From: Helochares maculicollis
Lineage: Eukaryota > Arthropoda > Insecta > Coleoptera > Hydrophilidae
Assembly (NCBI GenBank): GCA_033557835.1
Contig: JAWQRO010000493.1
Coordinates: 1-37,825 of the forward strand
Direction of reading: 5' to 3'
Length of the DNA stretch: 37,825 bases
Shown: positions 11,723 to 22,537 of the stretch, one piece after another
How the letters are laid out: each line of letters starts with the position of its first letter
Numbering within the stretch: the first letter of the stretch is position 1
The notes under the pieces: generated by a model
What the model was told of the DNA's origin: nothing
Database searches by the model: none
Seen by the model: the letters and a program-made list of their open reading frames with translations, nothing else
Position numbers and translations under genes: made by a program

Positions 11723-11867
11723 CAAACGACGCAGCCAAAATCCCAACCTTGTTCCACCACTTAATTTCGCGTATTTACCAAGCTTTAAAACAAGCGAGGA
11801 CAAGGGTAAATCGTCCTTATAGTTCTATTTGTTTTAATACAATAATTTTTATCCGTTACACTAATGC

Positions 11868-11970
11868 AGCTGATGTTTGTTTTCATAACATCCCGCAGGC
11901 TTGCTAGGACATTTCGGGAGAAATTTAATCCCTGTAATGTATATGTTTGCCCTGACTCTGGTCCCTAACA
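11868..11970. repeat. Interspersed repeat, copy A
   Basis: This aligns over about 100 bases with 14229-14333. Shared blocks in order: gctgatgt (against actgacgt), gttttcataacatcc (against gtttcataagatcc), aggc, gacatttc, aaatttaatcc, gtaatgtatatgttt, ccctg, and gtccctaac. Identity is roughly 75-80% by eye. Both copies face the same way. It is probably a fragment of an old dispersed element such as a SINE or MITE, which I do not recognise. If the terminal exon at 12155-12239 is real, this copy lies downstream of its stop. Confidence 0.75.
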
Positions 11971-12154
11971 GAATTGTATGTGAGAGAGGGCTGGAAATCT
12001 GAACTTGGCTAACCCAAATCATTGACAAATGCAAACCGTACTTAACATTAGTACTTGCTAATGTGTTCTCTAAAGAATTACTGTATCAAGCCTGTCAATT
12101 TTCTGTTGAAGCAGGAATTAGCACGTTGTTAATTAAGACACAAATAATCGGTTC
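11971..12154. other. Non-coding spacer
   Basis: This contains ACATTAG-tacttg-CTAATGT (12045-12064), a perfect 7-bp inverted repeat. If the minus-strand exon candidate is genuine, this would be its 3' untranslated region. No AATAAA is evident close by on that strand; ATTAAA occurs further down, inside the repeat near 11925. Confidence 0.35.
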
Positions 12155-12239
12155 TTAACGATCCTTGCGCGGCTTTCTAAGTACGTCTGGATTTGATTCC
12201 ATAATTTTTTCATTCTCTCTTTTTACAACTCCAGTTATG
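12155..12239 (-). CDS. Candidate terminal exon of an unidentified small protein
   Basis: On the minus strand a pyrimidine-rich tract ends in tttttattactttgcag (AG at 12241-12240), a strong splice-acceptor context. The following 85 bases read as one leftover base, 27 codons and TAA (12157-12155). The encoded tail contains GVVKRENEKIMESNPDVL and ends in a run of Arg, Lys, Pro and Asp, a charged and low-bias composition unlike the surrounding AT-driven frames. The open frame also continues upstream through the presumed intron as hydrophobic sequence to a TTG at 12403, so an unspliced small membrane protein is an alternative. I do not recognise the family. No partner exon was found, so a chance frame remains quite possible. 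Confidence 0.22.
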
Positions 12240-12851
12240 CTGCAAAGTAATAAAAATCCAAGAGAGATGTGCTTAACAAACAATAAAGACCCTACGAAAT
12301 ACTTAATTACGAAAGTTCTTTTGGCCGGCAGCCTACATAATAAATCAAGAAAAAGGATGAGACTAGGAATCCCTGTTGTTTCTCTCTTCCTTGCTCTGTG
12401 CAATATCTCAACCTTTAACGACAGTTATATAACTGCAATTCGGATCAAATTATAGACCGGAAATAATAAACCAAACGTTTTTCCACTATTCTTTAGTAAG
12501 CAAAAAACTGCAACATAGGAACTCAGGAATGGGTAAAGTTTGTATTTATATTTGCCTATATATCAGAGCGCAACTGATGCAGAAAAAGCAATGATAAATT
12601 TGGGGGCACAAAAACAAGTTGACGTAGTTCGCAACACGCCATAAAAACCTCAACAACAAACCTCCAGCCACGATAAGTAGTAAGGAAAAAAAGCAGGGGT
12701 AATATTGCCTCTAAGAAAGTAAGGCGTTGGTAATAATTGCAGAGAACGGAAAGCATGTTTACATAAAGAGGAAACGGACCATTTAGTGTTATTTGATTTA
12801 TGAATATATATCTAGACATTGAAGCAGCCTGTTTTTATATTTGGTGTCTTA

Positions 12852-12855
<4 letters not shown>
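12240..12855. other. Non-coding stretch
   Basis: If the neighbouring exon is real, this would be intron. It contains the perfect 14-bp palindrome CAGTTATATAACTG (12422-12435). The minus frame 12556-12819 shows no recognisable motif. Confidence 0.4.

Positions 12856-12909
<54 letters not shown>
12856..12909. repeat. (TA)n microsatellite, 54 bp
   Basis: An uninterrupted TA alternation of 27 units. It is followed by ataaacacacata; a near-identical word, atataaacacaca, precedes the next array at 22624, suggesting a shared origin or a common compound AC/AT motif. Confidence 0.98.
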
Positions 12910-12912
<3 letters not shown>

Positions 12913-13180
12913 ACACATATTAAAACTGTTTCTGCATAAACAAAATGTACAAGGCTTCCCCTAACATAATATTTTCTTTTACGACTTAAGTTTGAAGATA
13001 AAGATATGGTTAATCCTTTTATACCACAAGAAATCTGCTTTTTTCTGATTTCCTCGGCATTTCTATATAAAAAAACTGAAAATAGGTCGATATTGAAAAC
13101 TCATAAAAGTGTTAAGTAACTAATTTTCCATTACAAAACGTCTTGCTCGCTTGAAATAATAAATAAAAAGGTAATCGCAT
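12910..13180. other. AT-rich non-coding stretch
   Basis: Only GAAATC/GATTTC (13030-13052) was noted. No gene seen. Confidence 0.5.
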
Positions 13181-13235
13181 GATGTCACGTCACGGTCCGG
13201 TATAAAATGCGAAACTTTTGTAATTATTTTCGTGA
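13181..13235 (+). promoter_or_regulatory. Possible core promoter with TATA box and CRE-like site
   Basis: TATAAAAT (13201-13208) is flanked on both sides by G+C (ggtccgg before, gcg after). TCACGTCA, one mismatch from the CRE palindrome TGACGTCA, lies 8 bases upstream at 13185-13192. A transcript would begin near 13230-13235. No initiator or downstream open reading frame supports it, and TATA-like words are common in AT-rich DNA. Confidence 0.18.
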
Positions 13236-14228
13236 AGCTATTCTTAGAATTTTAGCGGCAGAAGCAAACCTAGCAAAACTTTAATCTAAAATTTTTATTA
13301 AAGATACTGCTTTAGTGTAAAGGGAGAAGAAAAATTGATTTTTTGTTTTTTGAAAAACTCCGATTGCGTAGTTTAGCTGAGAGAAAAGTTTATAATACTT
13401 TCGATGAGTGTTATAGAAACACCTCGCTACAGCGAGTTTGCCAAGCAACAAAAAATTAAATAATTTATACGTACCATACTTACTTATGACGGATATAATA
13501 TAAATATCTAATGATGTTGAGTCATGTGGAAGCTGAATCTTGGTCTCATCATGATATATATTTCTCTATAATAAGGTATATCTTGGTATATGAACCCTTC
13601 CTAGAAATATAAACGAGCGGGAACAAGCATTCAACTAAATTAATGTTAACATAATAAATTACCTACTCTTTATTAGTTGTTTTCAAACTACTCTCATTCA
13701 ACCCCAGTGTGGTTTGTACAAACTCTTTTGCACGTTGCCGCAGGGACTTTACCCTTTTCCTAATGTAGAACGTACAGTGTAATAGCGGAAATAGTATTAA
13801 TGATTATAATTAGTAATGAAACTGACCGTTTGTGGTATAAAGTTTATATTTCAAAATACATAATTTAATTTGTTTGTTCATAACAGGCAAATTAAATTGT
13901 AAAAAAGAAACATTTTTGGTTTTGTGTTCATTCTTTCACAGAACGGTGGTTCTTATTTAGAAAAAGGAATTTATTTCTGCTATATAAAATTTAAACTTAG
14001 TTAAAAATATCTATTTAATTTAAACAAAAATGCTAGCCAAACATATGCGAAAGAAATTTGAAAGTGTTTTCTTTATTATTGAAGTACAGTAAATTATCTC
14101 ATCTCAAAAATATTAACCGAAGCAAAATAAATCATTTTGTATAGCTACTCATTACGTATATTGATGGAATTAGATACTTGTATCCAACTCCGTTCTTATA
14201 TATAAAATATGTTCTGTAATTTATGAGT
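13236..14228. other. AT-rich non-coding stretch
   Basis: No gene seen. It contains the tight hairpin CTCGCT-ac-AGCGAG (13423-13436) and the perfect palindrome GTTTGTACAAAC (13712-13723), which includes overlapping forkhead-like words. Confidence 0.5.
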
Positions 14229-14333
14229 ACAACTGACGTCGGTTTCATAAGATCCAGAAGGCAGGCATAGACATTTCCTGTGCCAAATTTAATCCAAGTA
14301 ATGTATATGTTTACCCTGGTTCGAGTCCCTAAC
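14229..14333. repeat. Interspersed repeat, copy B
   Basis: Partner of the element at 11868-11970, in the same orientation and about 2.36 kb away. This copy contains GGTTCGAGTCC (14318-14328), a perfect match to the RNA polymerase III B-box consensus GGTTCGANTCC, but copy A has diverged there. I see no A box at the expected distance, and the flanks do not form a tRNA T-stem, so tRNA origin is only a possibility. Confidence 0.75.
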
Positions 14334-17300
14334 CAATTTCAAGACACAATTCCGTACAAAACGTTAGCAGGTTGGATCCAGTACAACGCACAGGACTAAT
14401 ATTAAGCTCGATAACACAAGCTGGGTGGACTACAGTTAAACTTGCCGATTGTTATTGATATTGTAGGTCAAATAAACTGCAGCACGGCAAGTATTCAGGA
14501 GAAACAAAACAGCTGTTGTAATTGGAACTTGGTAATTATTGCAGTTCGTAATGCTGTGAAACATGTAATTCTCGACGGAGTTTAGCAGTGTTCAAATTTA
14601 TTTGCTGTTTTAGATATACATCTTTACTGTGCGCAGGATAATTCGAAAATGTTTGGTATTAACAAAGATTTTATTTGGTATTATCAAACATACAAAAAAG
14701 GAGAGTAAGTATACTTTTTGTTTAATATTAGAGAACAACCCTTACTTTTGTGGAATCGCGAATTCACTACTATTTTGTTTGATATTTAATACGTACTTAC
14801 ATTTTATGTATATTATAAATGAAGAGTTCTGAAAGGTCAGGTAGTTCAATAAGTATAAAAATGAATTTTGCATCTTAGAATAGCATAATTATGCAACTAG
14901 GTGCAGTTTTTTACTAAATATTTACTATATAAGAATACTTCTTTAACACTACAAATTATTGATTGAGAATATAAATTGTAGGCTTGAAAACAAAATAGTC
15001 TTATCAACTAATATTATGCATCTTTGATGAAGGCTGGTTATTAGTATCAAGCATTTTCTGTATATTTGCAGAAGAGAAAGTTTTTGGGTAAAGACTTGCC
15101 GAACAAATAATAGAATGAAGGCGAGATAACTACTTTGTGTACTTTTCCTACTCTTGTGAGATGTAATTATCTTTTTTAATTGTTTGTCTTCTATATAAAT
15201 CTAAGTTGCTAGAGTTACTAGAGTAATTTAGTGCAATGTTCTAATTTACAGACACACCAAAATATTTTGTCTAAAAATTTCGGACAAAACTTTTATTGTA
15301 AGCTAAATATAGCAAATTTTTATTCATATTCCTAATTCTGAGAACCCGAAGCTATTTTAGTTAAATGATCATTATTGATTTCAAAAAATCTACTAGGTAA
15401 TTAGGTGGGCATTCGATTATTTTTAGAAAGTGTTATGGATAAAACTTCAATTTTTAATATGTTTTTCATGTTTACATGTAAGTTGCTTGATTTGGCAGCA
15501 GTGCGTTTACTAGGAAGGTAATAAAATACAACTAAAGAAATTTAAAATATTTTAATTTCTAACCAATTGTTACATCAAAAGTAATAAATATTAAATAAGG
15601 TTTATTAAGTTTGATTTCTTGAAATGAAAACTACTTTTTCTACATCACTTCAAACAATGCGTAAGAAACCATTTTGCGAAGAATTTTATTACTTTATTTT
15701 TCAAGGAAAAAGCTGCACCTGAAGGATGTTTCTTCGTGGAAACTTACGACGACAATGCTTTTTACATACAGAACATGTAGGGGACGACTGCAACGCTTAA
15801 TAATTAATGCTTTTGATTTCTGAGATGACATCTGTCTACTGCTCCAAACGAAATTTAAAGATAAGGATTTAGAAGCGTAAATGTGTGAAAATTCATGCTA
15901 GACCTACGAAATAATTGCAGAATCATTGGAAGTATATAGAACAAGAGTTTCTAAATGCTTAACAACATTTTTAATGCTTCAAAAGCAAAACAATTGGTAA
16001 CCGTTTCAATTGAAGAAAGAGATGGACGAATACCGCTTATTCACTTGCCAACAATTGTTTAAAAAAATCATGACGATTACCTCGGGAACGCCACAAGTTT
16101 GTCTGCAAAAGCTGCACTTAATTTATACTTAGTATTTATTAGTAACAGTTTGATGTCGTAAATTTCTATATTTAATTCAATTTCATGAGAAAATACTTTA
16201 AGCTATTAATCTCACAGACAATTTACCACCTGTATGCATGCTTTTGATCATTAAAGCACAAGATAGAACGTGTTTTAAAACTGAAAATTTTATATGTGTT
16301 CTTTCAAACAAGAAATATATTTGAAGAACCGTTCTAAAAGCGAATTGAATTTGCTAATTTCATTCAAAATAATAACAACTTGCCTAAAACCCAAATTTTT
16401 AAATAATGTTCAATTATATTGAACCAAGAGACTGACTTTGAATGGTAAAATGATAAATTACAACCCGAATTTGAGATACGCCAACAACAAGATATAATGC
16501 TGTCATGTAGAAATTTGGTTAAGAAATGTATCGCTGACCTCAATAATAGATTCTGCTGAAAAGACATAGAAACAAAGAACGCATTCTTAACAAAAATACA
16601 AACTGCCTTCCTACCTACTAAACTGATACATTTTGCTAATATTTTTATATTTCTTGCAATAGTCAAAATTTTATGATGATATCTTCGTCAAAGTAAAACC
16701 GAATAACGCACATCTTTATTAAATAAACTAGTGCTACCAAGGGCGAAAACAGTCAACTTCAGCATTAAAACAAAAACATCTTTCAAGAAAAGAGGTTTGG
16801 CTAAACGCATAAGCAATAAATTCAAGTCAATTGTTATTACACAAAGCATCAGTTTGGCGTGATAAATGGTGGCGTACTTGTGTGGAGGGCATGTTAACAT
16901 ACATAAAGCAGAAATCTATTCCTTCCATATCTGGTTTGAATAAACCGCCTGTGTGCGCGCATGTATTGATGTTTACTTCCCATACATATGTAAACGAATC
17001 AAAACGCTGGGAATTCATTTCTGAATATTTTTTATTATTCGGAAGATGTATATATTTAGCTTGGATCGTAAATATCTCTTGCCCATATTGTCAAGGGTAG
17101 TTTCGTACCTTATATATTTTGGAGAGGCTCATAAATTTTCTTATAGGCGTATATTATAAATGTTATGCTGCTGAAAGTTTTCTACATATTTTATTACGGA
17201 ATCTGTTCCACTTTCTTGGAACACTTTTATACTTGACTAACTCTGTAATATATCGTGGATGTATATCATCATGTTTACAACAATGCATCATCAATCTAAA

Positions 17301-17812
17301 CGTACAAAGTTCAATTAATATAAATGCCCATATATTATCCTAAACCGTAAAAAATGAGTATAAATGATGGACTACCGCAACGTCAATAAGAAAAATGTTT
17401 AAATTTGTGCTGCGCGGCGTCGTTCTGTTTATACGTAACTTGATGAGCTGCTAAGCTAAAAATATTTCATTTAAAGCTGACATAAAGTTTTACCTACTTT
17501 CTGTCAAAACTGAGTTATTGGTTTGAAAGTTTTTAACTCTGTTTTTATATGTAACAGTCATCACAATTCTATAAAATTACCGTGATTTATTTCAGTTTTT
17601 TGTAAATTAAGAAAATGAGACTTTTTGTTCACGAATTAGGAAGTTTCGAGGACATTAGTATTGATTAAACTTTAACTAATATTTTGAAAATTTTTTAGTT
17701 GAGTTTCGTTTTAGTTCACTTTTCGGCTGATTAGTTTGTATATTTTGATATAAATTGATGCTAAGTAAGTGGTTTGTGGTAAATAATTTGACAGAATCAG
17801 CACCACTGCTGG
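14334..17812. other. Long AT-rich non-coding stretch
   Basis: No gene is supportable; frames such as 16364-16666 (minus) and 16831-17100 (plus) carry no recognisable motif. Seen: a tandem CTAGAGT pair, 9-bp period, near 15210-15226; TTTTGTC/GACAAAA (15265-15289); the palindrome ATGTTAACAT (16891-16900); GGTTT-gaat-AAACC (16933-16946); and forkhead-type GTTTAC/GTAAAC (16971-16995) facing each other beside a GCGCGC. Confidence 0.5.
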
Positions 17813-17832
17813 TGTTTTAAAACATATGTTTT
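17813..17832. other. Overlapping perfect palindromes
   Basis: TGTTTTAAAACA (17813-17824) overlaps AAAACATATGTTTT (17819-17832). Each is a perfect dyad, and together they make a 20-bp block with two alternative foldbacks. CACCA-ctgc-TGGTG and CAGCA-ccac-TGCTG lie just upstream at about 17799-17815. Confidence 0.4.
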
Positions 17833-18007
17833 TCAAAATATTTAAGTCCTGTTTCATTCATAACACTCATAAACTTAACATGCCTCATCCTTATAATAGT
17901 GTTTTTAAAAATTACTTTCTTTTATAAGACAATGATGTCATTTTAGATCAAAATGAAATAGAGTTGAAAAATATGCTATTTTGTGATTTAACTTTCCATG
18001 GAGGTAA

Positions 18008-18072
18008 GATGTATATGTAAGCCTTAGTTCACCTCAAGTTAGTTGACAAGAGAACTAAGGCCTAAATGTATC
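18008..18072. ncRNA. Pre-miRNA-like hairpin candidate
   Basis: GCCTTAGTTC (18021-18030) pairs perfectly with GAACTAAGGC (18052-18061). Below it, GATGTAT (18008-18014) pairs with ATGTATC (18066-18072) through seven pairs, two of them G-T wobbles. Between these stems T16, T18 and A19 pair with A65, A64 and T63 past two single-base bulges. Inside the loop TCAA (18034-18037) can pair with TTGA (18043-18046). The foldback is about 65 nt, with roughly 20 stem pairs below the loop, which is the size of an animal pre-miRNA. I recognise no known seed, and either strand could be the transcript. Small RNA data are needed to separate it from chance. Confidence 0.25.
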
Positions 18073-18719
18073 AATAATATATAAACTTTTCGCAAATAAA
18101 CCCTTGTCCGCACTTTATGTACTTAAGCTTTGATTATTGGATTTAAATATTTACCAACAAATATATAATATCCCTTTGGGAAATGTTTAGCAAGCTTATT
18201 CAAACGAGTTGTATCTTAAAGTGAGTAAACATTCAACTTGCTTATGAACCACATAGTACGTAGCTGATATGAAGCGACAAAGTGGTAAATAGAGAGTTAT
18301 TGATTTAAAATCATATCTTGCTATCCAGCGAGATGTGTTACAAGATTTCGTCTTAACGCAACCTCTTTAAGTCGTTAATAACAAAATAAATTCACTTAAT
18401 TTCACGAAAGACTTCCAAAGCTCACCAGTGGGTTTTATTAGAAAATAAGTGCAAAACGAGGACTTAATTCTATTTTATTCAGTGACGTTTAAAGGCAGAC
18501 TTATAAAGACCATTGGACATCATCTAATGGCTGCCGTTTGCCCATAAAAAAGTAATTTATTCGAGATGACGTTTTGCAGAAAAGGAACATGCTATAAAAT
18601 ATTTAACTGCTTTAAGCAGATTTAAGCGATTTAAGGACAATAACAAAAATATCATCTTTTATTACTTACTCTAAAACTGCGCAGTGTAGAATATAAATAA
18701 AATAAAGTAATAACATTTA
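18073..18719. other. Non-coding stretch
   Basis: No gene seen. TGATTTAAAATCA (18301-18313) is a palindrome. GGCAG...CTGCC with CCATT...AATGG inside (18494-18535) can fold with an 11-base bulge. Confidence 0.5.
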
Positions 18720-19250
18720 TATGCCGTAAACGTCAATCTTTATGCAGTAACATCGAAAAAAAGGGAAATCAAATTAGCATGTTTTCCGCGACGGTGCCCG
18801 TTTGTTTACGGTTTGAGAGAGTTAACTCCCAGAAATTGAGCTACTTTATAATAATGCTAATTAAAAATTAAAAACAATTCATAAATCTGCCTCAAGTGAA
18901 ACAAAATTACTTCATTAATTTCTATGTCGTTTTTAATTAATTTCCACCATCCGAGTTATCTACATAGGGAAGCTTAGTCAAGGAAGAACACGGGAGAAGA
19001 ATTGGAAAAACCATATCGATTCAACATTCCTTGAAAGACCAATTAAGATATTGCCGCCGAAATCATAACAGGACATCATATAGTATAGCACAAGCGCATA
19101 ACGGTAAACCTTTTAAAGTTCCACTGACTCCCGGAGTTACTTCAGTTGAATCCGGACCTTTCTCCCGGAAAGTTTGCCCGGACTACAGTTGAAACGCGCA
19201 TTCGGTTAACCCACGACTCGTCATTCGTATGCTCACGTATTTATGTACCC
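18720..19250. promoter_or_regulatory. Large G+C-raised island rich in homeodomain words
   Basis: CCGTAAAC (18724-18731) and GTTTACGG (18804-18811) form an inverted pair about 70 bases apart. Between 18860 and 18960 are several TAAT/TTAATTAA homeodomain cores and cctcaagtg, an NK2-type word. GAGTTAACTC lies at 18819-18828. The right part (19100-19250) contains phased CCGGA repeats. This density of developmental-factor words is what invertebrate enhancers look like, but function is inferred. Confidence 0.3.
19127..19193. repeat. Phased CCGGA cluster, 13-bp period
   Basis: CCGGA begins at 19131, 19152, 19165 and 19178; the last three are exactly 13 bases apart. The first is the centre of ACTCC-c-GGAGT (19127-19137). 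CAGTTGAA occurs at 19143-19150 and again at 19186-19193, bracketing the three phased copies. Four CCGG in about 50 bases is far above expectation for this composition. It may be a cluster of ETS-type (CCGGAA) sites or a tiny degenerate tandem repeat. Confidence 0.5.
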
Positions 19251-19328
19251 TTATGACGCCTGATCTATATCTACATAAAGTGCGAAAGGTTGAATAGCAA
19301 ACTGATCATTTTAAAATTAAAAATAGTG

Positions 19329-19360
19329 TTTTAATATATTAAAAATATATGCATATATGC
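19329..19360. other. Run of three palindromes
   Basis: TTTTAATATATTAAAA (19329-19344), ATATATGCATATAT (19345-19358) and GCATATATGC (19351-19360) adjoin or overlap. All are perfect dyads, but two are built mainly from alternating AT, so chance and microsatellite decay are likely explanations. Confidence 0.4.
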
Positions 19361-20708
19361 AAGCAAATTTGGATGTTAAAAATTTAAACTGTTAATAAGC
19401 TGTATTTAACAGTAATGAACATATATAAAAATTAGTAAAACTGTGGCCAAATATAGTTAGATTTAGTAAAAATTGGATGATAAAGTGACTTTTTAAGAAC
19501 GAGTGACTTTTTTTGGTAATTACAAAGTATTTCATCACATATTTTAATGAAGTGTACTTTTTCAAGTCTCGGTTGCTCTTACATTGCTTGTAAGGTCTAA
19601 CTGAAGTTTGTGATTATAAACACACTGTTGCTCCAAAATGTGGGTGTTACACTTTTGTGCCCTCTTTGTGCTAACCCATGCCGCTAAATCAACCTTCGAA
19701 GCTATAGGTAAAAGCATGTTTCTTACGTAAAATTTTTTCACCACTCAATTTGTTGCTACTTACCTTTCAAATAATTCTAAAAAAGGCATGGTAAGTAAAG
19801 GGTATAATAAGCGTCTATTAACGAGTATTTATATTTTGAAGTGCGTCAATTTGATTTCTAAGGGAGAATTTTGCTTCTTAGTTCCAAAACAAAGGGGTGA
19901 ATAATTGTTCTCATTAAATTCACGCCGGCTAATTTACTATTCCAAAAATTTAATTATCACGCAATATAAAAACTGTCGATGGAGTGTGCGTCAGGCCAAC
20001 AACATACCTTCTTATTTACCTTGACCGTGTATTCTCCTGTGACTCTAAAATAAAAGGGTGTTTCTCATTCCACGAATTTATTTCCTAGTTATTTCATGCT
20101 TGAGTTTCTAGCTGGGTCGTAAAGCAAGTTATTATAATTAGCCATGGATTTTTCCCGCCCAGCAGAGGGCAGCTTTAGGGTCACATATAAGACCACAAAC
20201 AAGACATAAAATGTAGAAATCCCGTTTATGTTCACGAATGATATGAAAGACTCGCTAACTTATTTGGGAATGATTCGTTCACACATCTGAAACCACCCTC
20301 GTGTTATTATCGACAATTTATGTATTTTTGTTAGCTCTTATTTCTTAATTCAGTACTTACAAATCGTCTTAGTCGATTTGAACCATGCTTTGAAATTTAT
20401 TTGACAGTAAAAATTAAAATGGGCTAATTCCAATACAGAAAATTTTAATAATCGAAATCGTTAGTTAACTGTTTGTCTATAACTGTTCAAAATTTAAAAC
20501 AACACCTTCCATTACATATTTTCGAATATAAGGAAGACTATCTAAGCAAGTGCGTTCATTCCGGTTTTAATCACATCTATTCACCTGCTCTAATGTGATA
20601 AGAACGAATTGATTTGTCTTGCTGTTGCTACTATACGCAACTATATTTTAAGTGATGTACAATATCTCTCAGAAATGAGTATTAACACACTGTCAAGCTG
20701 TTTGTACA
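19361..20708. other. Non-coding stretch
   Basis: No gene seen. CAAATCG-tcttagt-CGATTTG (20360-20380) is a perfect 7-bp inverted repeat. The minus frame at 19562-19744 has no recognisable motif. Confidence 0.5.
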
Positions 20709-20746
20709 TACGATTTACATTAGAAACTGTTTTACTGTAAATCATA
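20709..20746. other. Compact 38-nt stem-loop
   Basis: GATTTACA (20712-20719) pairs with TGTAAATC (20736-20743). After one T/C mismatch TAGAA pairs with TTTTA (one G-T wobble), leaving an actg tetraloop. Two more A/T pairs extend the base past one mismatch. The stem is about 15 pairs, too short for a usual pre-miRNA. Confidence 0.35.
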
Positions 20747-22515
20747 AAAACTCAAGTTAGGTTGTTTAGAAATCTTTTGATCACCCATAATGTTAAATTT
20801 TCATTAAACTTTCACGAGTTTTACATGAAAAACGAAAATCTCACAGAGAATTTACTAAAGCAACACGTCTTTAAATAAATAAAGCGTGTATTCTAAGACT
20901 TGAAAAATATTTTATTTGAGCATTTCATTTCATCTCTTTCGCGGTGGGGGGCTCGTTCCATTCAAAAACTCAATATTTTCAACTGTTCTCAGTGGGGAAT
21001 TCTAGCATATCAAACTCTCTCTTTTCCCAGCCAAAAGCTTTTACTTCAAGGTGGAGACAAACACAACAAATATAGCGAACTGCAGCCTGCACTAAACTTC
21101 TTAATGACTAGAAAGGCTTTGATCGGCCCGTAATATAACCGAGAATTCTGTAAAGGGGCTACGGAGATAATTATTACAATGAAAGGTTAAAGAGCGGAAA
21201 TGTTTCCCGTTTCCTTTTTTTAATTATTTATCAGTTTGAATACCAGAACGCATAGAACGTATTTTAATATCAAAGAATCCTTTAGATTTTTGCAATTTTA
21301 TTAATTTTGCAAATGTTGTTTCAGGGAGTTGATGAAAAATAATATTGTAATATATAAAGCTTTGCTGAAAAAAATTTTCTTGTATAGATTAGAGCTATGC
21401 ATACACAAAGAACTACAACGTACTCGTCTCTTATTATGTAAATTTATTTTATCGATGAAATTTGGAACAAAGTGAGCGTAAACAAGAAACTAAACTGCTT
21501 ATATATAAATAAATCAATATCGTCGTACTTTATTTATTAGATATATGAGCAGCGTGTCAGGATAATGGCATATTCATTTATGTTGACCAGCTTTCATCAA
21601 TTGCTATTATTTATGGAAAATTGGCTTCATTTATTAATCCAGTAAATTTTAACTTGAGATATTCAATACTGCGTTATACATGTTTCGCCGTTATACAAAG
21701 CCTTTGTATTTCTGAGGATTTGACTTGTTTACTTCCAATTTCAGCTTTTATTTCTTCATATAAATATAATAGGAGAATGTTTGGGTATGTAAAAATAATA
21801 GACTTGAAAAAGCATGGATGAAAAAGTGATATATAAAACAATCTCAAAGAAGGGGATGTAAATCGAAAGATATATCTTAAATATTCACTAGTAGTTTGGT
21901 GTGTGCATTGATTTTTAATTGAACAACATGCTTATTGGCAGCAGTAGAGACGCAGTGAAAAGGCAGCGAGCCTCAAGGCGTCACACAACAAAGTGGACTC
22001 AAGTACTACTATTTATAGACGAATTTTCACATTGTGCTTCAGAGCGAAACCGTGGTTTTCAACACTCTGCTTGTATATTGATCAATCTTTTCTACTATGC
22101 TTTTGTTACGATTTTTTATTAACATAAGGCTTCCAATCTCTATATTTAATATAGACGCCAAAACCTATAAAATCAATTAAAATTGCATATCTGAAAGGCA
22201 ATGTTCATTTAATACGAAGAAGATTCACTTGGTCCTTATGATACAACACGAGGTTTTATGGATTTTAGCATATTTTACTTAACCAGCAAAAATCAATGTG
22301 GGGAGCAGTCAGAGAAATAGGACCGGAGGTTAATTTTGCTCATAAGAATATGTACCTCTCTTCCCCCATTTCTCTTATACGATATCAAGATCTTCTTAAG
22401 ACATATTTTGCATTTCAATAAGCCGATTCTCAAGATTTGTGCCACCCTCTTATTCTGTTCCGACTTTACCATTTATTAAAGCTTTCATTTTTATTTAATA
22501 CAAAAGTACAATAAG
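20747..22515. other. Non-coding stretch with one splice-acceptor-like site
   Basis: No gene is called. A strong acceptor context, ctctctcttttcccag, ends at 21030 on the plus strand and is followed by an open frame to TAA at 21131-21133, about 33 codons, with GDKHNKYSELQPAL inside. A second frame from the same site is open for about 20 codons, so the reading is ambiguous. The frame at 21919-22122 starts with TTG and shows no motif. Confidence 0.35.
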
Positions 22516-22537
22516 GTCATTTTGCAACGAAAATGAC
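22516..22537. other. 8-bp perfect inverted repeat
   Basis: GTCATTTT (22516-22523), loop gcaacg, AAAATGAC (22530-22537). TGAC recurs at about 22544 and 22551, giving a short TGAC cluster. Confidence 0.4.

Noticed and set aside
11415..11738. 107-codon minus-strand frame
   Set aside because: No recognisable domain, and it spans two inverted repeats. A frame of this length is not surprising among six frames of 38 kb.
14318..14328. tRNA gene suggested by GGTTCGAGTCC
   Set aside because: The flanking bases do not form a T-stem, no A box or acceptor stem is present, and the sister copy lacks the word.
16364..16666. 100-codon minus-strand frame
   Set aside because: No motif and AT-driven composition; neighbouring frames overlap on both strands, as expected for non-coding DNA.
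21919..22122. Frame with a basic, Arg-rich start
   Set aside because: It begins with TTG, the basic part comes from a short G+C-richer patch, and the rest is noise.
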